This document shows, in pieces, positions 35,963-45,286 of a DNA stretch of 64,000 bases. Under the pieces are notes generated by a model. The model made no database searches. It saw nothing but the letters and a program-made list of their open reading frames with translations, and was not told the DNA's origin. The stretch covers positions 62,001 to 126,000 of the forward strand of contig CANQZG010000004.1 in NCBI GenBank assembly GCA_947628305.1, given 5' to 3'. The position numbers and the translations under genes were made by a program. Position 1 is the stretch's first letter. Every line of letters begins with the position of its first letter. The DNA is from an uncultured Muribaculaceae bacterium (GTDB lineage: Bacteria > Bacteroidota > Bacteroidia > Bacteroidales > Muribaculaceae).

Positions 35963-37219
35963 TTATCTCACTATTGCCTTGGTCACTTTAGGGCCGGTCT
36001 TCACTATATATGCCCCGGGGGTGAGAGGGACGCGCTCCACCCCGCTAACACGGCGCGTGGCGACATGCTGCCCCCACAGGTTGAACACATCCACAGCCAC
36101 TTCATTGCCGGAGACTACGATGGCACCGTTCTCGACCGAGACCGAGACACCATCATCTCCATTTAGGTCCTCTATAGCCGATGCACCGCCAATCGATACA
36201 CTGAACGGGATAGAGCGTCGGTTGTCAAGAACTGTCCACTCAAGGATATAAGATGTCGATGGCTCGGTCTCATACTTCATGTCAAAGCCACGTGCTATCG
36301 ACAGATATGAGTCATCCAGGCTGTGAAGATTCACACGGGTGTCAGGGTCAGCGGGAAGCTCGGGGATGTTAAGTGTCAACGTGCCTCCTGTCGCGGGGGA
36401 TGTCACACGATAGTAATATTTTCCTGCGAAACGCGGGGTCGAGACCGTTTCCCCCAGAGATATAGTCTGTCCGGGGTCAAATTCATCACATTCCAGCTAC
36501 GGATTGACCGTCACATTGACTGTCTCGTCACTTGCTGTCGCCACAGCCTTGTTTATGTGTATCAGATATTCCATCCTGTCCCAGACAAAATTCCGCAACC
36601 ACAGGTCGTCATCAATGACAAAGGCATTGAAGTTGTTACAATCCATCATCACCTCGACATAGCCACCGGGGATTGAACCAGGGGTAGTCGAAGTTATCTC
36701 GATTTGCCCTTCCTTTTCAGGTGTTATGCGGTAATAATAATCTCCTGCCGCGGCCGGGATGATGATATTGTCCCCCGATTGTATATCTATAGGGAAGTCG
36801 CACATAGTCCCGGGCACAGCCTCGATGATTTCAGATGTCACAACAGAAGTATTGAATCCAATCACCTTGAAAATATACCGTTGGTCTTTCCTCACTTCAA
36901 GCCGTGTCTTGGAACCTGTGGTAACTCCGTTAGACATGATGTATTCATTCTTGAGATATTTAAACGGTTCGGCACAATCGGTGGAATATTCAACCCCTGA
37001 AACACTCGGCGTGAAATTCAGATAGAGCCAACCGTCCTTATCGGCGGTTAGCGCGACATATATCGGCTTCAAGAGCGCATCGTCGCCCAAGGTCAATGGC
37101 AACGAAACCGACCCCGGGACACTAAATTCGATTGGATTGTCACACGATTCCCCCTTTTGGGCATACATCACTCCGAAACAAAGCAATGCAAAAGTTAAAG
37201 ATAGTAGTGATTTCTTCAT
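35963..37219 (-). pseudogene. Paralogous surface protein interrupted by an in-frame TAG
   Basis: Read through, the frame encodes about 417 residues: a signal peptide (MKKSLLSLTFALLCFGVMYAQ), repeats like those of the downstream gene (GESCDNPI, PGTMCDFPI, CDEFDPGQTI) and a full C-terminal sorting domain (VDVFNLWGQHVATRRV, LTPGAYIVKTGPK). One TAG at 36499-36497 stops it after 240 codons. The 30 codons after it, up to the next possible start (GTG 36406), remain in the same frame and match the repeat pattern (GKYYYRVTSPATGG). A single nonsense change is the simplest reading; readthrough or an assembly error are alternatives. Confidence 0.8.
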
Positions 37220-37258
37220 AAAAAATTTTTTAGAAGCTATTTAAATAATTGGTTTTTG

Positions 37259-37266
37259 CAAAGGTA
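37259..37266 (-). promoter_or_regulatory. -7 element for the surface-protein pair
   Basis: The minus strand reads TACCTTTG, a perfect TAnnTTTG, 39 bases before the ATG at 37219. No clear -33 TTTG is present. It is divergent from the dtd promoter within the same 158-base gap. Confidence 0.55.
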
Positions 37267-37344
37267 TGTATTAAATTCTAAAAGGCATATACCTATTTTA
37301 GGGTAAAAATAGGCCTTTTTAGTTACGAAATAATAATTTTTAGT

Positions 37345-37352
37345 TAAATTTG
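37345..37352 (+). promoter_or_regulatory. -7 element for dtd
   Basis: TAAATTTG matches the Bacteroidota -7 box and ends 25 bases before the dtd ATG. The -33 region is T-rich without a clear TTTG. Confidence 0.55.
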
Positions 37353-37377
37353 CGGTTATACCTCACAATCCGAAATT

Positions 37378-37827
37378 ATGAAAGTAGTTATCCAACGTGT
37401 CAGCCAGGCAACTGTATCCATCGCCGGCGAAAAGGTCAGCGCAATAGGCCCGGGTATGCTCGTGCTTGTCGGTGTCGCCGACGACGACACCGCGGAAGAC
37501 ATGAAATACCTTGCCGCCAAGACAGCCGCATTGCGCATTTTCGATGACAAGGGGGGAGTGATGAACCTGTCTATAACAGACATCGGAGGCGAGATTCTTG
37601 CTGTCAGCCAGTTCACGTTGCTTGCATCCACCCGCAAAGGAAACCGACCGAGTTACATACATGCCGCACGCGAGCCGCTGTCCATTGACCTCTATGAAGC
37701 ATATTGTGCTGAGACCGGACGGCTCACAGACACAGAGGTCAAAAAGGGGGTGTTCGGAGCCGACATGCAGGTCAGCCTTGTAAACGACGGGCCTGTCACG
37801 ATTGTTATAGACTCAAAGAACCGATAA
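37378..37827 (+). CDS. dtd: D-aminoacyl-tRNA deacylase
   Basis: This 149-residue enzyme hydrolyses D-amino acids mischarged onto tRNA. The two invariant active-site segments are AVSQFTLLASTRKGNRPSY (SQFTL) and NDGPVTIVID (the GPVT cis-Pro motif), and the N-terminus MKVVIQRVSQATV is typical. The length is standard. The MazG-like gene starts two bases after its stop, followed by deoC, so the three are probably one operon driven by the TAAATTTG promoter. Confidence 0.97.
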   Translation: MKVVIQRVSQATVSIAGEKVSAIGPGMLVLVGVADDDTAEDMKYLAAKTAALRIFDDKGGVMNLSITDIGGEILAVSQFTLLASTRKGNRPSYIHAAREPLSIDLYEAYCAETGRLTDTEVKKGVFGADMQVSLVNDGPVTIVIDSKNR

Positions 37828-37829
37828 TA

Positions 37830-38183
37830 ATGAATAATCCTGAAACAAGGTCAGACATAACGTTGTCCGAAGCCCAGCGCATCGTCGATGAGTGGATTAA
37901 GACAATAGGCGTCAGGTATTTCTCCCCTCTGACAAACATGGCGATACTCGCCGAGGAGACCGGCGAGGTGGCAAGAATCATGGCGCGCACCTACGGCGAC
38001 CAGTCGTTCAAACCGGGCGAGAGGCACGACCTCGGTGACGAGCTCGCCGACCTGCTATGGGTCACAATAGCCATTGCCAACCAAACCGGGATAGACCTCA
38101 CCGAGGCATTCCGACGCAATCTGGAGAAAAAGACTGACCGCGACTCAAAACGGCATATCTCCAATCCCAAATTGAACAATTAA
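37830..38183 (+). CDS. MazG-like nucleotide pyrophosphohydrolase
   Basis: This 117-residue all-alpha NTP pyrophosphatase has the metal-binding E-E-x-x-E in ILAEETGEVARIM and the D-E-x-x-D in DLGDELADLLWVTIAIA, the two signatures of the MazG/dUTPase-like family. It has one domain only, as in small house-cleaning enzymes. It is probably co-transcribed with dtd and deoC, which would link three enzymes that clear aberrant aminoacyl-tRNAs and nucleotides; that link is inference. The precise NTP substrate is unknown. Confidence 0.9.
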   Translation: MNNPETRSDITLSEAQRIVDEWIKTIGVRYFSPLTNMAILAEETGEVARIMARTYGDQSFKPGERHDLGDELADLLWVTIAIANQTGIDLTEAFRRNLEKKTDRDSKRHISNPKLNN

Positions 38184-38210
38184 TCACCAAACAATAAAAC
38201 AAATAACATT

Positions 38211-39098
38211 ATGGCAGACAAATATCATGAAGCGATAGCCGCATCCAAGGTCAGCACCAATGATGCACAAGTGAAAGCGGCGGTTGAAAAAATCCTCGCA
38301 GAACACCTTGAGGAAAACCGTCGTCCCGAAGTGTTGAAACAGCTGTTAAACTCAATAGACCTCACAACCCTGAAATCAACCGACTCACAGCGTTCAGTCG
38401 CCGATTTCACCGAGAGGGTCAACGCATTCGAAAACGAATATGGCGAACTTCCCAACGTTGCCGCCATCTGTGTGTACCCCAACTTTGTACCCATCGTACG
38501 CACCGTCCTCGATGTATCATCGGTCGATGTATGCGCCGTGTCGGGATGCTTCCCCTCGGCCCAATCTTTCCCCGAGGTCAAAGTAGCCGAGGTGGGTATG
38601 GCCGTAGAGGCCGGTGCCGATGAAATCGATATAGTGTTCGGCCTCGGAGACTTCTTTGACGGAGACTATCAGGAAGTTTGCGACCAGATTGAGGAAATGA
38701 AACATTCATGCCGCGACGCCCGCATGAAAGTCATCCTCGAGACCGGGGCTTTAAAGACCGCCGAAAATATCAAGGCGGCATCGGTGTTGTCACTTTACAG
38801 CGGGGCCGACTTCCTCAAGACATCGACAGGCAAGGAATATCCCGGTGCATCGCTCGAAGCCGCCTACGTCATGTGCCAATGTATCAAGGAATATTACGAA
38901 AAGACCGGCCGTATGGTAGGATTCAAGGCCGCCGGAGGTGTCGCCACCACGGAGGACGCATTGAAATATTACACAATCGTAAAGGAAATTCTCGGAGAGA
39001 AATGGGTGGATGACAACGAATATTTCCGTCTTGGCGCAAGCCGTCTCGCCAACAACATCCTCAGCGACATTATCGGCAAGGAGGTCAAGTTCTTCTGA
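38211..39098 (+). CDS. deoC: Deoxyribose-phosphate aldolase
   Basis: This 295-residue class I aldolase cleaves deoxyribose-5-phosphate to glyceraldehyde-3-phosphate and acetaldehyde in nucleoside catabolism. AAICVYPNFVPIVR, VGMAVEAGADEIDIVFGLG, KVILETGAL, the loop DFLKTSTGKEYPGAS and the Schiff-base lysine in VGFKAAGGV are all in place. It carries an N-terminal extension of about 60 residues before the barrel, as in several Bacteroidota DeoC proteins. It is the last gene of the dtd operon and ends before a 55-base palindromic terminator. Confidence 0.97.
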   Translation: MADKYHEAIAASKVSTNDAQVKAAVEKILAEHLEENRRPEVLKQLLNSIDLTTLKSTDSQRSVADFTERVNAFENEYGELPNVAAICVYPNFVPIVRTVLDVSSVDVCAVSGCFPSAQSFPEVKVAEVGMAVEAGADEIDIVFGLGDFFDGDYQEVCDQIEEMKHSCRDARMKVILETGALKTAENIKAASVLSLYSGADFLKTSTGKEYPGASLEAAYVMCQCIKEYYEKTGRMVGFKAAGGVATTEDALKYYTIVKEILGEKWVDDNEYFRLGASRLANNILSDIIGKEVKFF

Positions 39099-39110
39099 TT
39101 ATATCGTTAC

Positions 39111-39165
39111 ATCGAACAAATAAGGTGGGCACAGCGAATCGCTGTGCCCACCTTATTTGTTCGAT
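39111..39165. terminator. Bidirectional terminator between deoC and the receptor gene
   Basis: Left arm 39111-39137 and right arm 39139-39165 are exact complements (27 base pairs) around one central base, with the GC-rich centre GGTGGGCACAGCGA. It sits between convergent genes, ending both transcripts. Confidence 0.85.
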
Positions 39166-39177
39166 ATGTGTAATAAA

Positions 39178-41616
39178 TCAGTTTTTACGGCCCTCGAGGT
39201 CATCGTTCTTGATTGACTTGGCCGTCTTCTTGACCTGGGCGTTGATTGAGCCGAAACGATAACTCAACGAGCACTGGAATTGATTGGCCTGATTAAAATA
39301 GTAGGACTCGTTATAACCCGTGTAACCGACATTTATCGGCTCGGAGCGGAAACACTTCCTGTTCTTGCCGAAAGGGTTGTTTATCGACACACGCGCCGTC
39401 AGGCGTTTCTCCTTGAGGAACGAACGTTGGAGAGCCAGAGCATACCACACGTTGTCGCTGAAATTGAATGTCGTCTTACTATATAATGATATCGAATTCC
39501 TCCATATATTGCCCATAGCCGAAACCTCAAGTTCCCAGGGCAGTTTCTGGCTCACACGCATGAAGCCCCAATACCCCCAGCCATTGGCACTGATTTGGTA
39601 GGATGGATTGCGATAGTCGGCGTAATTAGCCCCGGCATTCATCATCACCGATGTCTTTTTCCCGGCCTGGAGACGCCAGAACAACGACATATTAAATGTC
39701 TTGTTGTGACCTCCGTTGATATATGACGAATAAAGCACGTCATTTTCAAGGAGTTCACGCACCCCGATGACCGCATTATTGGTAAACCCGTGTGACACAT
39801 TGAAATCGAGGTTGAACTTGCTCGATATAAAATTGTAATTGAGGTTGATTGACTGGTGACGCGATGAACCGAGGTCGGGGTTACCCGTTGACACCGATGT
39901 CGGCGACTGGACGACAGCCGGGTTCAACTGGCTTATGCCCGGACGGTTTATACGGGTCGAGTAACCGATTTTTAACGAATTCCCGTCATTGATATTATAG
40001 GATAGGGCGGCATTGGGCACCCAGTCGCTAAGGTCACTGCCGAACGGCTCGTTTGTCCCGTCCTTATACTTGGCCGAGAGGTGGGAGTATTCATATCGCA
40101 ACCCGGCACGTGCACCCCATTTCTTGTATTTGACACGATAGTCGGCATACACAGCAAACACCTGTGTACGATGGATGAAGTCATTGTGCACCTTGCGGTC
40201 GTCAAAATAATCCTGGTCATTGATTGAATGATTGTTACGATAGATGTATTTGACACCGACATCGGTTGTGTGATGACTGTTCCACGGACGTGTCCAGTCG
40301 GCCTGGGCGGTATGTTCGATAAAATTAAGCTTGAAATTATTCTCGGTGCCGGTATAGGGGACAGGCATGTTCTCCTGTTCCTCATAGTCGGTGCGGGAAT
40401 GCTGTTTTTGGTCGGTGGTCGAGACGAGATAGGAGAGGATGAATGTCTCCCCTTTGCGTCGTGTCGAATGCTGGTAATTGAAATTACCGTTGAAATCAAG
40501 ATAACGGTTAGGGTTGCTGTAGCCGATGGAACGATAGGAATACAACAGCGAGCCGTCCGCCGCCGACATACGAGTAAATGAACTGCTGTTATTCTTGATA
40601 TTGTACAGATAGCCTCCGAACTCGGCTGTGAACAGGTTGAGAGAGTCAAGCTCATAACTGCCATCCACTCCAAACCACGTGATATATCCCTTACCGCTTG
40701 ACTCACCCTCGCTCGTGAGTTCATTGCCCGAGTCGGTATATTTCTGCAATGATTTTGACTCTCCATTGTTCTGTTTACGCGATATACCGTTAACCCCCAC
40801 GTAGGCCGACAGCGTCACCTTGTCAACCTGACCCGACAACCACAGGTTAGGACTGGGATAATCGGCAGTGGTGTTATAGTTGACCGACGCTGTGCCGGTC
40901 ACACCGTTCATCACCGTATTCTCGACTGTGACTATATTTAGAATCGCGCCCACACCCTCGGCGTCCTCACGCGCCCCGGGGTCGGTAATCACTTCTATCT
41001 TTTTTATCATCGAGGCGGGAATCGCCTTGAAAATCTCCTTGGCGTTCTTGGTGAATGAGTTATTGGGACGACCGTTCTTATAAATCTTGAAATCGGTTGA
41101 CCCCTTCACCTTGATGGTACCGTCGGACTCGACACTCACCAACGGTACACGACGCAACATTTCATCAAGCTGCACCGTCTTGGAATCGGCATCAGCCTGC
41201 ACGTCATAGCCTATACGGTCAATCTCCTTTGTCACCAACGGACGCGCCGCCGTGACCTCTACTTCTCCAAGGACTGTCGAAGATGTCTTCATTGTCACAA
41301 CACCTATATTGGCCACCGGATTGGATGCAGTGACATCAATGTCACGTGAGACAAGGCTTTTACCAACAGAATTAATATTGACCCGGTAATTCCCGACGGT
41401 TTTGAGGGGAATGTTGAACACTCCTTCAGCATCAGCCACACCGAGAGCCGAAGGTTTCACCGTATCGGGAAGTAGAAACACCCTGACGGTCGCGAAACTT
41501 TCCGGCTCGCCTATCGAATCCCTGACTGTACCCTTGACCGAATAGGTTGCGGACGAGGCAACCTGATGAGACACCACCAGTATTATAACAGCGATGAACT
41601 TTCCAAAATAAGACAT
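39178..41616 (-). CDS. TonB-dependent-receptor-like outer membrane protein (OMP_b-brl family)
   Basis: This 812-residue protein has a signal peptide ending SSATYS. A carboxypeptidase-regulatory-like domain covers about 25-110 (GTVRDSIGEPESFATVRVF). A plug domain covers about 115-225 (LDEMLRRVPLVSVESDGTIKVKGS, the IEVITDPGAREDAEG segment typical of the plug), and a long barrel ends near the C-terminus. No TonB box can be assigned with confidence. It resembles Bacteroidota OMP_b-brl_3 proteins rather than SusC: it lacks SusD next door and SusC length. The substrate is unknown. It stands alone on the minus strand. Confidence 0.88.
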   Translation of the reverse strand: MSYFGKFIAVIILVVSHQVASSATYSVKGTVRDSIGEPESFATVRVFLLPDTVKPSALGVADAEGVFNIPLKTVGNYRVNINSVGKSLVSRDIDVTASNPVANIGVVTMKTSSTVLGEVEVTAARPLVTKEIDRIGYDVQADADSKTVQLDEMLRRVPLVSVESDGTIKVKGSTDFKIYKNGRPNNSFTKNAKEIFKAIPASMIKKIEVITDPGAREDAEGVGAILNIVTVENTVMNGVTGTASVNYNTTADYPSPNLWLSGQVDKVTLSAYVGVNGISRKQNNGESKSLQKYTDSGNELTSEGESSGKGYITWFGVDGSYELDSLNLFTAEFGGYLYNIKNNSSSFTRMSAADGSLLYSYRSIGYSNPNRYLDFNGNFNYQHSTRRKGETFILSYLVSTTDQKQHSRTDYEEQENMPVPYTGTENNFKLNFIEHTAQADWTRPWNSHHTTDVGVKYIYRNNHSINDQDYFDDRKVHNDFIHRTQVFAVYADYRVKYKKWGARAGLRYEYSHLSAKYKDGTNEPFGSDLSDWVPNAALSYNINDGNSLKIGYSTRINRPGISQLNPAVVQSPTSVSTGNPDLGSSRHQSINLNYNFISSKFNLDFNVSHGFTNNAVIGVRELLENDVLYSSYINGGHNKTFNMSLFWRLQAGKKTSVMMNAGANYADYRNPSYQISANGWGYWGFMRVSQKLPWELEVSAMGNIWRNSISLYSKTTFNFSDNVWYALALQRSFLKEKRLTARVSINNPFGKNRKCFRSEPINVGYTGYNESYYFNQANQFQCSLSYRFGSINAQVKKTAKSIKNDDLEGRKN

Positions 41617-41678
41617 TTTATAATGTTATAAACAGTTGAAACAAGGCACGAAAAATATTCACGCTCAACTATTAGACG

Positions 41679-41686
41679 CAAACATA
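41679..41686 (-). promoter_or_regulatory. -7 element of the receptor gene
   Basis: The minus strand reads TATGTTTG, a perfect TAnnTTTG, 62 bases before the ATG at 41616. The gap to 41784 also holds the divergent promoter of the membrane-protein gene. Confidence 0.5.
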
Positions 41687-41724
41687 ATTGATTTATTACA
41701 CCGGTCTACGTCATTTTTTTGTTT

Positions 41725-41755
41725 TTTGTTTCATCGAATATTCTTCGTACATTTG
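41725..41755 (+). promoter_or_regulatory. Promoter of the unknown membrane protein/phosphatase operon
   Basis: TTTG at 41725-41728 and TACATTTG at 41748-41755 are 19 bases apart, a full consensus promoter. It starts transcription around 41760-41765, so the translation start must be the ATG at 41785 rather than any upstream one. Confidence 0.8.
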
Positions 41756-41784
41756 CATTTCGTATACATAAACACAACCACATC

Positions 41785-43818
41785 ATGACATCAGGTCAAT
41801 ACGACGATTATATAAAAGTATCGCTTTACGGTCAATTTGACGGCGAAAAACGCTTTGAATACCGTTATCCATCCAACACCACCAAAGATACCGGGTTCAA
41901 TCCCAAATCAATGATATTCAACCCGGTCAAGGTGCTTGAACAATTTCACAACGCAAGAGAATGCTACGCTGTGTGGAATACTCCGGCAGGAATATTTTAC
42001 GGACTTGTTGTACGTAATGTGTCTGAAGACGGGTCTCCTGCGATGCTTCTGTCGATAATGGTGAAAAAAGGGGTGATGCTCCCGGGACGCCAGGTAGTGA
42101 ATTGTCTCGGGGCGTTGCGCAAATCAATCATCGAGGACGGCAACCGCGGAGATGAAGCGGCAGAGACAGCATTCAAGGCCGCAGGGATACCTGACGAACC
42201 GGTCATCGTACCGTCACTCTCCGAAACAGGCGATAATACCATCCAGGCCGACTCCCCAAAAGGAACAGGCTATCGCACCTACGCCTCTATCAGTGAACTT
42301 GAGACAATATTGTCCTTCCCCCTGCAAGATGAATACAGGCTGTTCCGACGTGTACTTATTATCCCGGCCACCACTTCCCTCCGAAATGACTCACGTCTGT
42401 CGCGTCTCACCGCCCCTGTTGTCAAGCGCTATCTCGCGGTATGCCCTCCGGGGGTCACTGCCGCGCCGTGTGAGGTTGACGAAGGACAACGCCTCACACT
42501 CACATTCACCAAGAATGGTTTCACTCCCAACAAGGAGACTGTAAGCGCGGGGGCACCGTCACCCTATCTGAAATATGACGGGGCCGTAATCAGGGTCAAA
42601 TCGCCAAGCGAGAGCGGCATGGCCTTCACCCGGCGTATAAGGATTAATGTGCGTTCATCCAAGGGCGGCGTGATTAACGGCTACACGATAAACGTCAACG
42701 GACGTCCCGTGAACACCATGGAGCCGTTCCTTGAGTTCAACGAGCATGACCTGACATCTGGTAAAACAATCCAAATAAATGTCGCATCCAATAACTTCAA
42801 GCCATTGAAGACCGAAATCGACCCGTCATCGCTCGTTGGTAAAAATATCCTCGACATTGAGTTACAACCGCTCGAACAGGGCATACTCCTTCGCCTTGAT
42901 TTCGGCGAAGGACGCATCTTCGAACAGCAAATTTCAATCGAAAAAAACACGCCGGAATACAGCCAATTGCATTCAGGCAACTTTCATGGATTCAGAGCCT
43001 ATCGATTGTCTTCTCAATCTAAGGATTCAGGGGAGGTATATAATGTTGATGTACGTTCAGCCAATAAACCAACAGCCCCGACATTCACCAATGTGTCATC
43101 CCAAGCCGATAGTCAGGAGATATCAGGCCGTCAGATTCCTGTATTCGAAAACCTGACCGAAAGTGGAAACCGTGAACCGCAGGAATCGTCTGACAATACC
43201 GGCACCGAAGACCAACCATCGATTACAGACAATGACTATCCGTCTGAAAAACATAAAGAACGGTCAAGCAACAGACTCGGTATTTTAATAGGGGTTATTT
43301 CATCGATTGTCCTTCTCGTATGTGCCATTGTATTCTTCCTGCCCGGGATGAATAGTGATAAGACATCCCATAAAGAATCAACAACTGTCTCAAACGAGGT
43401 CCAAAACACTGAAACCAACGAAACAGCCTCACAACCTGTCACTACAGCAAACGCACCACAGCCTATCGATAACAACGAGACGACCGATATTTCCTATCTC
43501 AACAACAATGACAAGTGGCGTGTCGACGACTTGAAATCAGACAAATACCGTGCCCTGCTCTCGGCTTTTGCCGAAGGTGACATCAAGGCGATAGCCAACC
43601 ATGATTACTTTGCCAAAGACGGAAATGCGACAAACGATACAGCCTTGAAAATCGTGACACTGGCATGGGAATCACTTGATTCTTACGGATACAAAGCTAA
43701 TGTGCGTGTAATCAAGGAACAATCGTCGGACGGTGTCATAAATCTCAAAGAACTATATGAACAACTGATGAGACGTCGTCCGGCCATACCAAATGAAACG
43801 CCGCGACCTACCCGCTAA
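41785..43818 (+). CDS. Unrecognised single-pass membrane protein with a large N-terminal region
   Basis: This 677-residue protein has no signal peptide. Residues 1-240 form an unfamiliar alpha/beta region (YDDYIKVSLYGQFDGEKRFEYRY, CYAVWNTPAGIFYGLVVRN). Residues about 290-400 have PEGA-like beta repeats (INGYTINVNGRPV). A disordered acidic segment precedes the one membrane helix at about 498-520 (LGILIGVISSIVLLVC), and a soluble tail of about 155 residues ends with a small helical domain. I recognise no family. The N-terminal region recalls GTPase-associated domains only faintly. A phosphatase gene follows after 30 bases. Confidence 0.75.
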   Translation: MTSGQYDDYIKVSLYGQFDGEKRFEYRYPSNTTKDTGFNPKSMIFNPVKVLEQFHNARECYAVWNTPAGIFYGLVVRNVSEDGSPAMLLSIMVKKGVMLPGRQVVNCLGALRKSIIEDGNRGDEAAETAFKAAGIPDEPVIVPSLSETGDNTIQADSPKGTGYRTYASISELETILSFPLQDEYRLFRRVLIIPATTSLRNDSRLSRLTAPVVKRYLAVCPPGVTAAPCEVDEGQRLTLTFTKNGFTPNKETVSAGAPSPYLKYDGAVIRVKSPSESGMAFTRRIRINVRSSKGGVINGYTINVNGRPVNTMEPFLEFNEHDLTSGKTIQINVASNNFKPLKTEIDPSSLVGKNILDIELQPLEQGILLRLDFGEGRIFEQQISIEKNTPEYSQLHSGNFHGFRAYRLSSQSKDSGEVYNVDVRSANKPTAPTFTNVSSQADSQEISGRQIPVFENLTESGNREPQESSDNTGTEDQPSITDNDYPSEKHKERSSNRLGILIGVISSIVLLVCAIVFFLPGMNSDKTSHKESTTVSNEVQNTETNETASQPVTTANAPQPIDNNETTDISYLNNNDKWRVDDLKSDKYRALLSAFAEGDIKAIANHDYFAKDGNATNDTALKIVTLAWESLDSYGYKANVRVIKEQSSDGVINLKELYEQLMRRRPAIPNETPRPTR

Positions 43819-43848
43819 CATTTTACAGATTATACACATTTTATACAC

Positions 43849-45156
43849 ATGAAAAAACAATTGACCCGTCTCGCGGCCATTTTCTTGGCCGTATTAGCAA
43901 CTATTTCAACCACAGCCAAAGAACGACCGTTGACACAGTTGCCGTATGCCGCAAGCACTTACCAACCGTACCCATTCCCTCAAAACGAACTACCGAAACT
44001 GACACCTTCACCCAAAGGATACCGTCCGTTCCACATCGAGCACTATGGCCGTCACGGAAGCCGGTGGCTAATCGGCGACGACCGATATTCACTGCCCGTT
44101 AAACAACTTGAAATAGCCGAGAGGAACAACGCTCTGACTCCGCTTGGAAAAGAAACCCTCGCCGAACTGCGTCAATGGTTGGACGACTCCTATAAACGTG
44201 ACGGAGAACTAACACAGGTCGGCGCGGAACAACATCGCGGAGTGGCCCGTCGTATGGCATCCAATTTTCCACAAGCGTTCGCACCGGGAACACAGATTGA
44301 TGCACGTTCGACCCTGATAATACGTTGCATACTCTCGATGCTTAACGCTATGACTGAAATCAAGAGCATTTACCCCGACCTTAATTTCAGGAGTGACGCA
44401 TCCGATGCCGATGTGTACTATATGAAAAATCCCAATAGTACACCTGAACGCAAGGACGCGATGAAAAAAGCCAAGAAAGCGTTGAAAAAATTTAACACCA
44501 ATCACCCTGTCTCAGGGGACTGGCTCAACAAGGTAATCTCCAACAAAAAACTGATAACCGACAGCATTGATGTGGAAAACCTGACCGAAAAAACGTATGA
44601 CATCGCTGTAAACTCGGCCAGCCACGGAACCCGTAGCAAACTTATCGACCTCTTTTCCCCCGAAGAAAAAGACCGCCTGTGGGAACGCAGGAACGCCTAT
44701 TGGTTCCATTATGCCGGTAACAGCAAGATTTCAGACAACCTCGCACCTTTCTCCCAGGCCAACCTGCTGCGCAACATAATCGAAAGCGCCGACACAGCCA
44801 TGACATCGCCACGCCAAAGCGTGAACCTTAGATACGGTCACGATTCAGTGGTTCTCCCGTTGACAGTGTTGATGGAACTTGATGATTATGGAAAAGAGGT
44901 CAATAAGTTCAATGATGTGGCCTACGAATGGAATGCAGCCGAAATCTTTCCAATGGCCTGCAATATACAGATGATTTTCTATCGCAAAAAAGACACTGTC
45001 AACCCCGATGACGTCCTTGTCAAGGTCCTCCTTAACGAACATGAGGCACGCCTACCTATAAAAACCGATACATTCCCTTATTATAAGTGGAATGACATGA
45101 AAAAATATTACCTTGATAAACTCGCGTCAAAAGGATATACCGAGTATCATAAATAG
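43849..45156 (+). CDS. Histidine-type phosphatase (histidine acid phosphatase / MINPP-like)
   Basis: This 435-residue secreted enzyme has a signal peptide ending STTAKE. The branch-2 histidine phosphatase motif is HYGRHGSRW with nucleophile His69, and the acid/base pair HD is at 331-332 (RYGHDSVVLP). Members of this branch in gut Bacteroidales include inositol-polyphosphate (phytate) phosphatases, but other phosphomonoesters are possible. It ends before a strong terminator and probably shares the promoter at 41725 with the preceding membrane protein. The pairing suggests, without proving, a common surface function. Confidence 0.88.
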   Translation: MKKQLTRLAAIFLAVLATISTTAKERPLTQLPYAASTYQPYPFPQNELPKLTPSPKGYRPFHIEHYGRHGSRWLIGDDRYSLPVKQLEIAERNNALTPLGKETLAELRQWLDDSYKRDGELTQVGAEQHRGVARRMASNFPQAFAPGTQIDARSTLIIRCILSMLNAMTEIKSIYPDLNFRSDASDADVYYMKNPNSTPERKDAMKKAKKALKKFNTNHPVSGDWLNKVISNKKLITDSIDVENLTEKTYDIAVNSASHGTRSKLIDLFSPEEKDRLWERRNAYWFHYAGNSKISDNLAPFSQANLLRNIIESADTAMTSPRQSVNLRYGHDSVVLPLTVLMELDDYGKEVNKFNDVAYEWNAAEIFPMACNIQMIFYRKKDTVNPDDVLVKVLLNEHEARLPIKTDTFPYYKWNDMKKYYLDKLASKGYTEYHK

Positions 45157-45157
45157 G

Positions 45158-45192
45158 AAAAAGTCCTGTCGTATCAACGACAGGACTTTTTT
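45158..45192 (+). terminator. Rho-independent terminator after the phosphatase gene
   Basis: An 11-base-pair stem AAGTCCTGTCG (45161-45171 with 45178-45188) encloses a six-base loop and runs straight into a T-run (45187-45192). It starts just after the stop codon at 45156 and also has an A-run on its 5' side. Confidence 0.88.
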
Positions 45193-45286
45193 CATGTGTC
45201 ATAGCCATCATAGAACATCTTTAGAATCACTAATCATTAACCAATCATTATATCTTGTAGGGTGTCGCAAATCCCGCGGATTAACA

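Noticed and set aside
39178-41616. SusC-type nutrient receptor of a polysaccharide utilisation locus
   Set aside because: There is no SusD-like gene and no glycoside hydrolase cluster next to it, and the length and plug fit the shorter OMP_b-brl family.
41785-43818. Member of a GTPase-associated conflict system
   Set aside because: The resemblance of the N-terminal YGQFDG segment is faint and no GTPase or TRAP-like partner gene is adjacent, so it is left as unknown.
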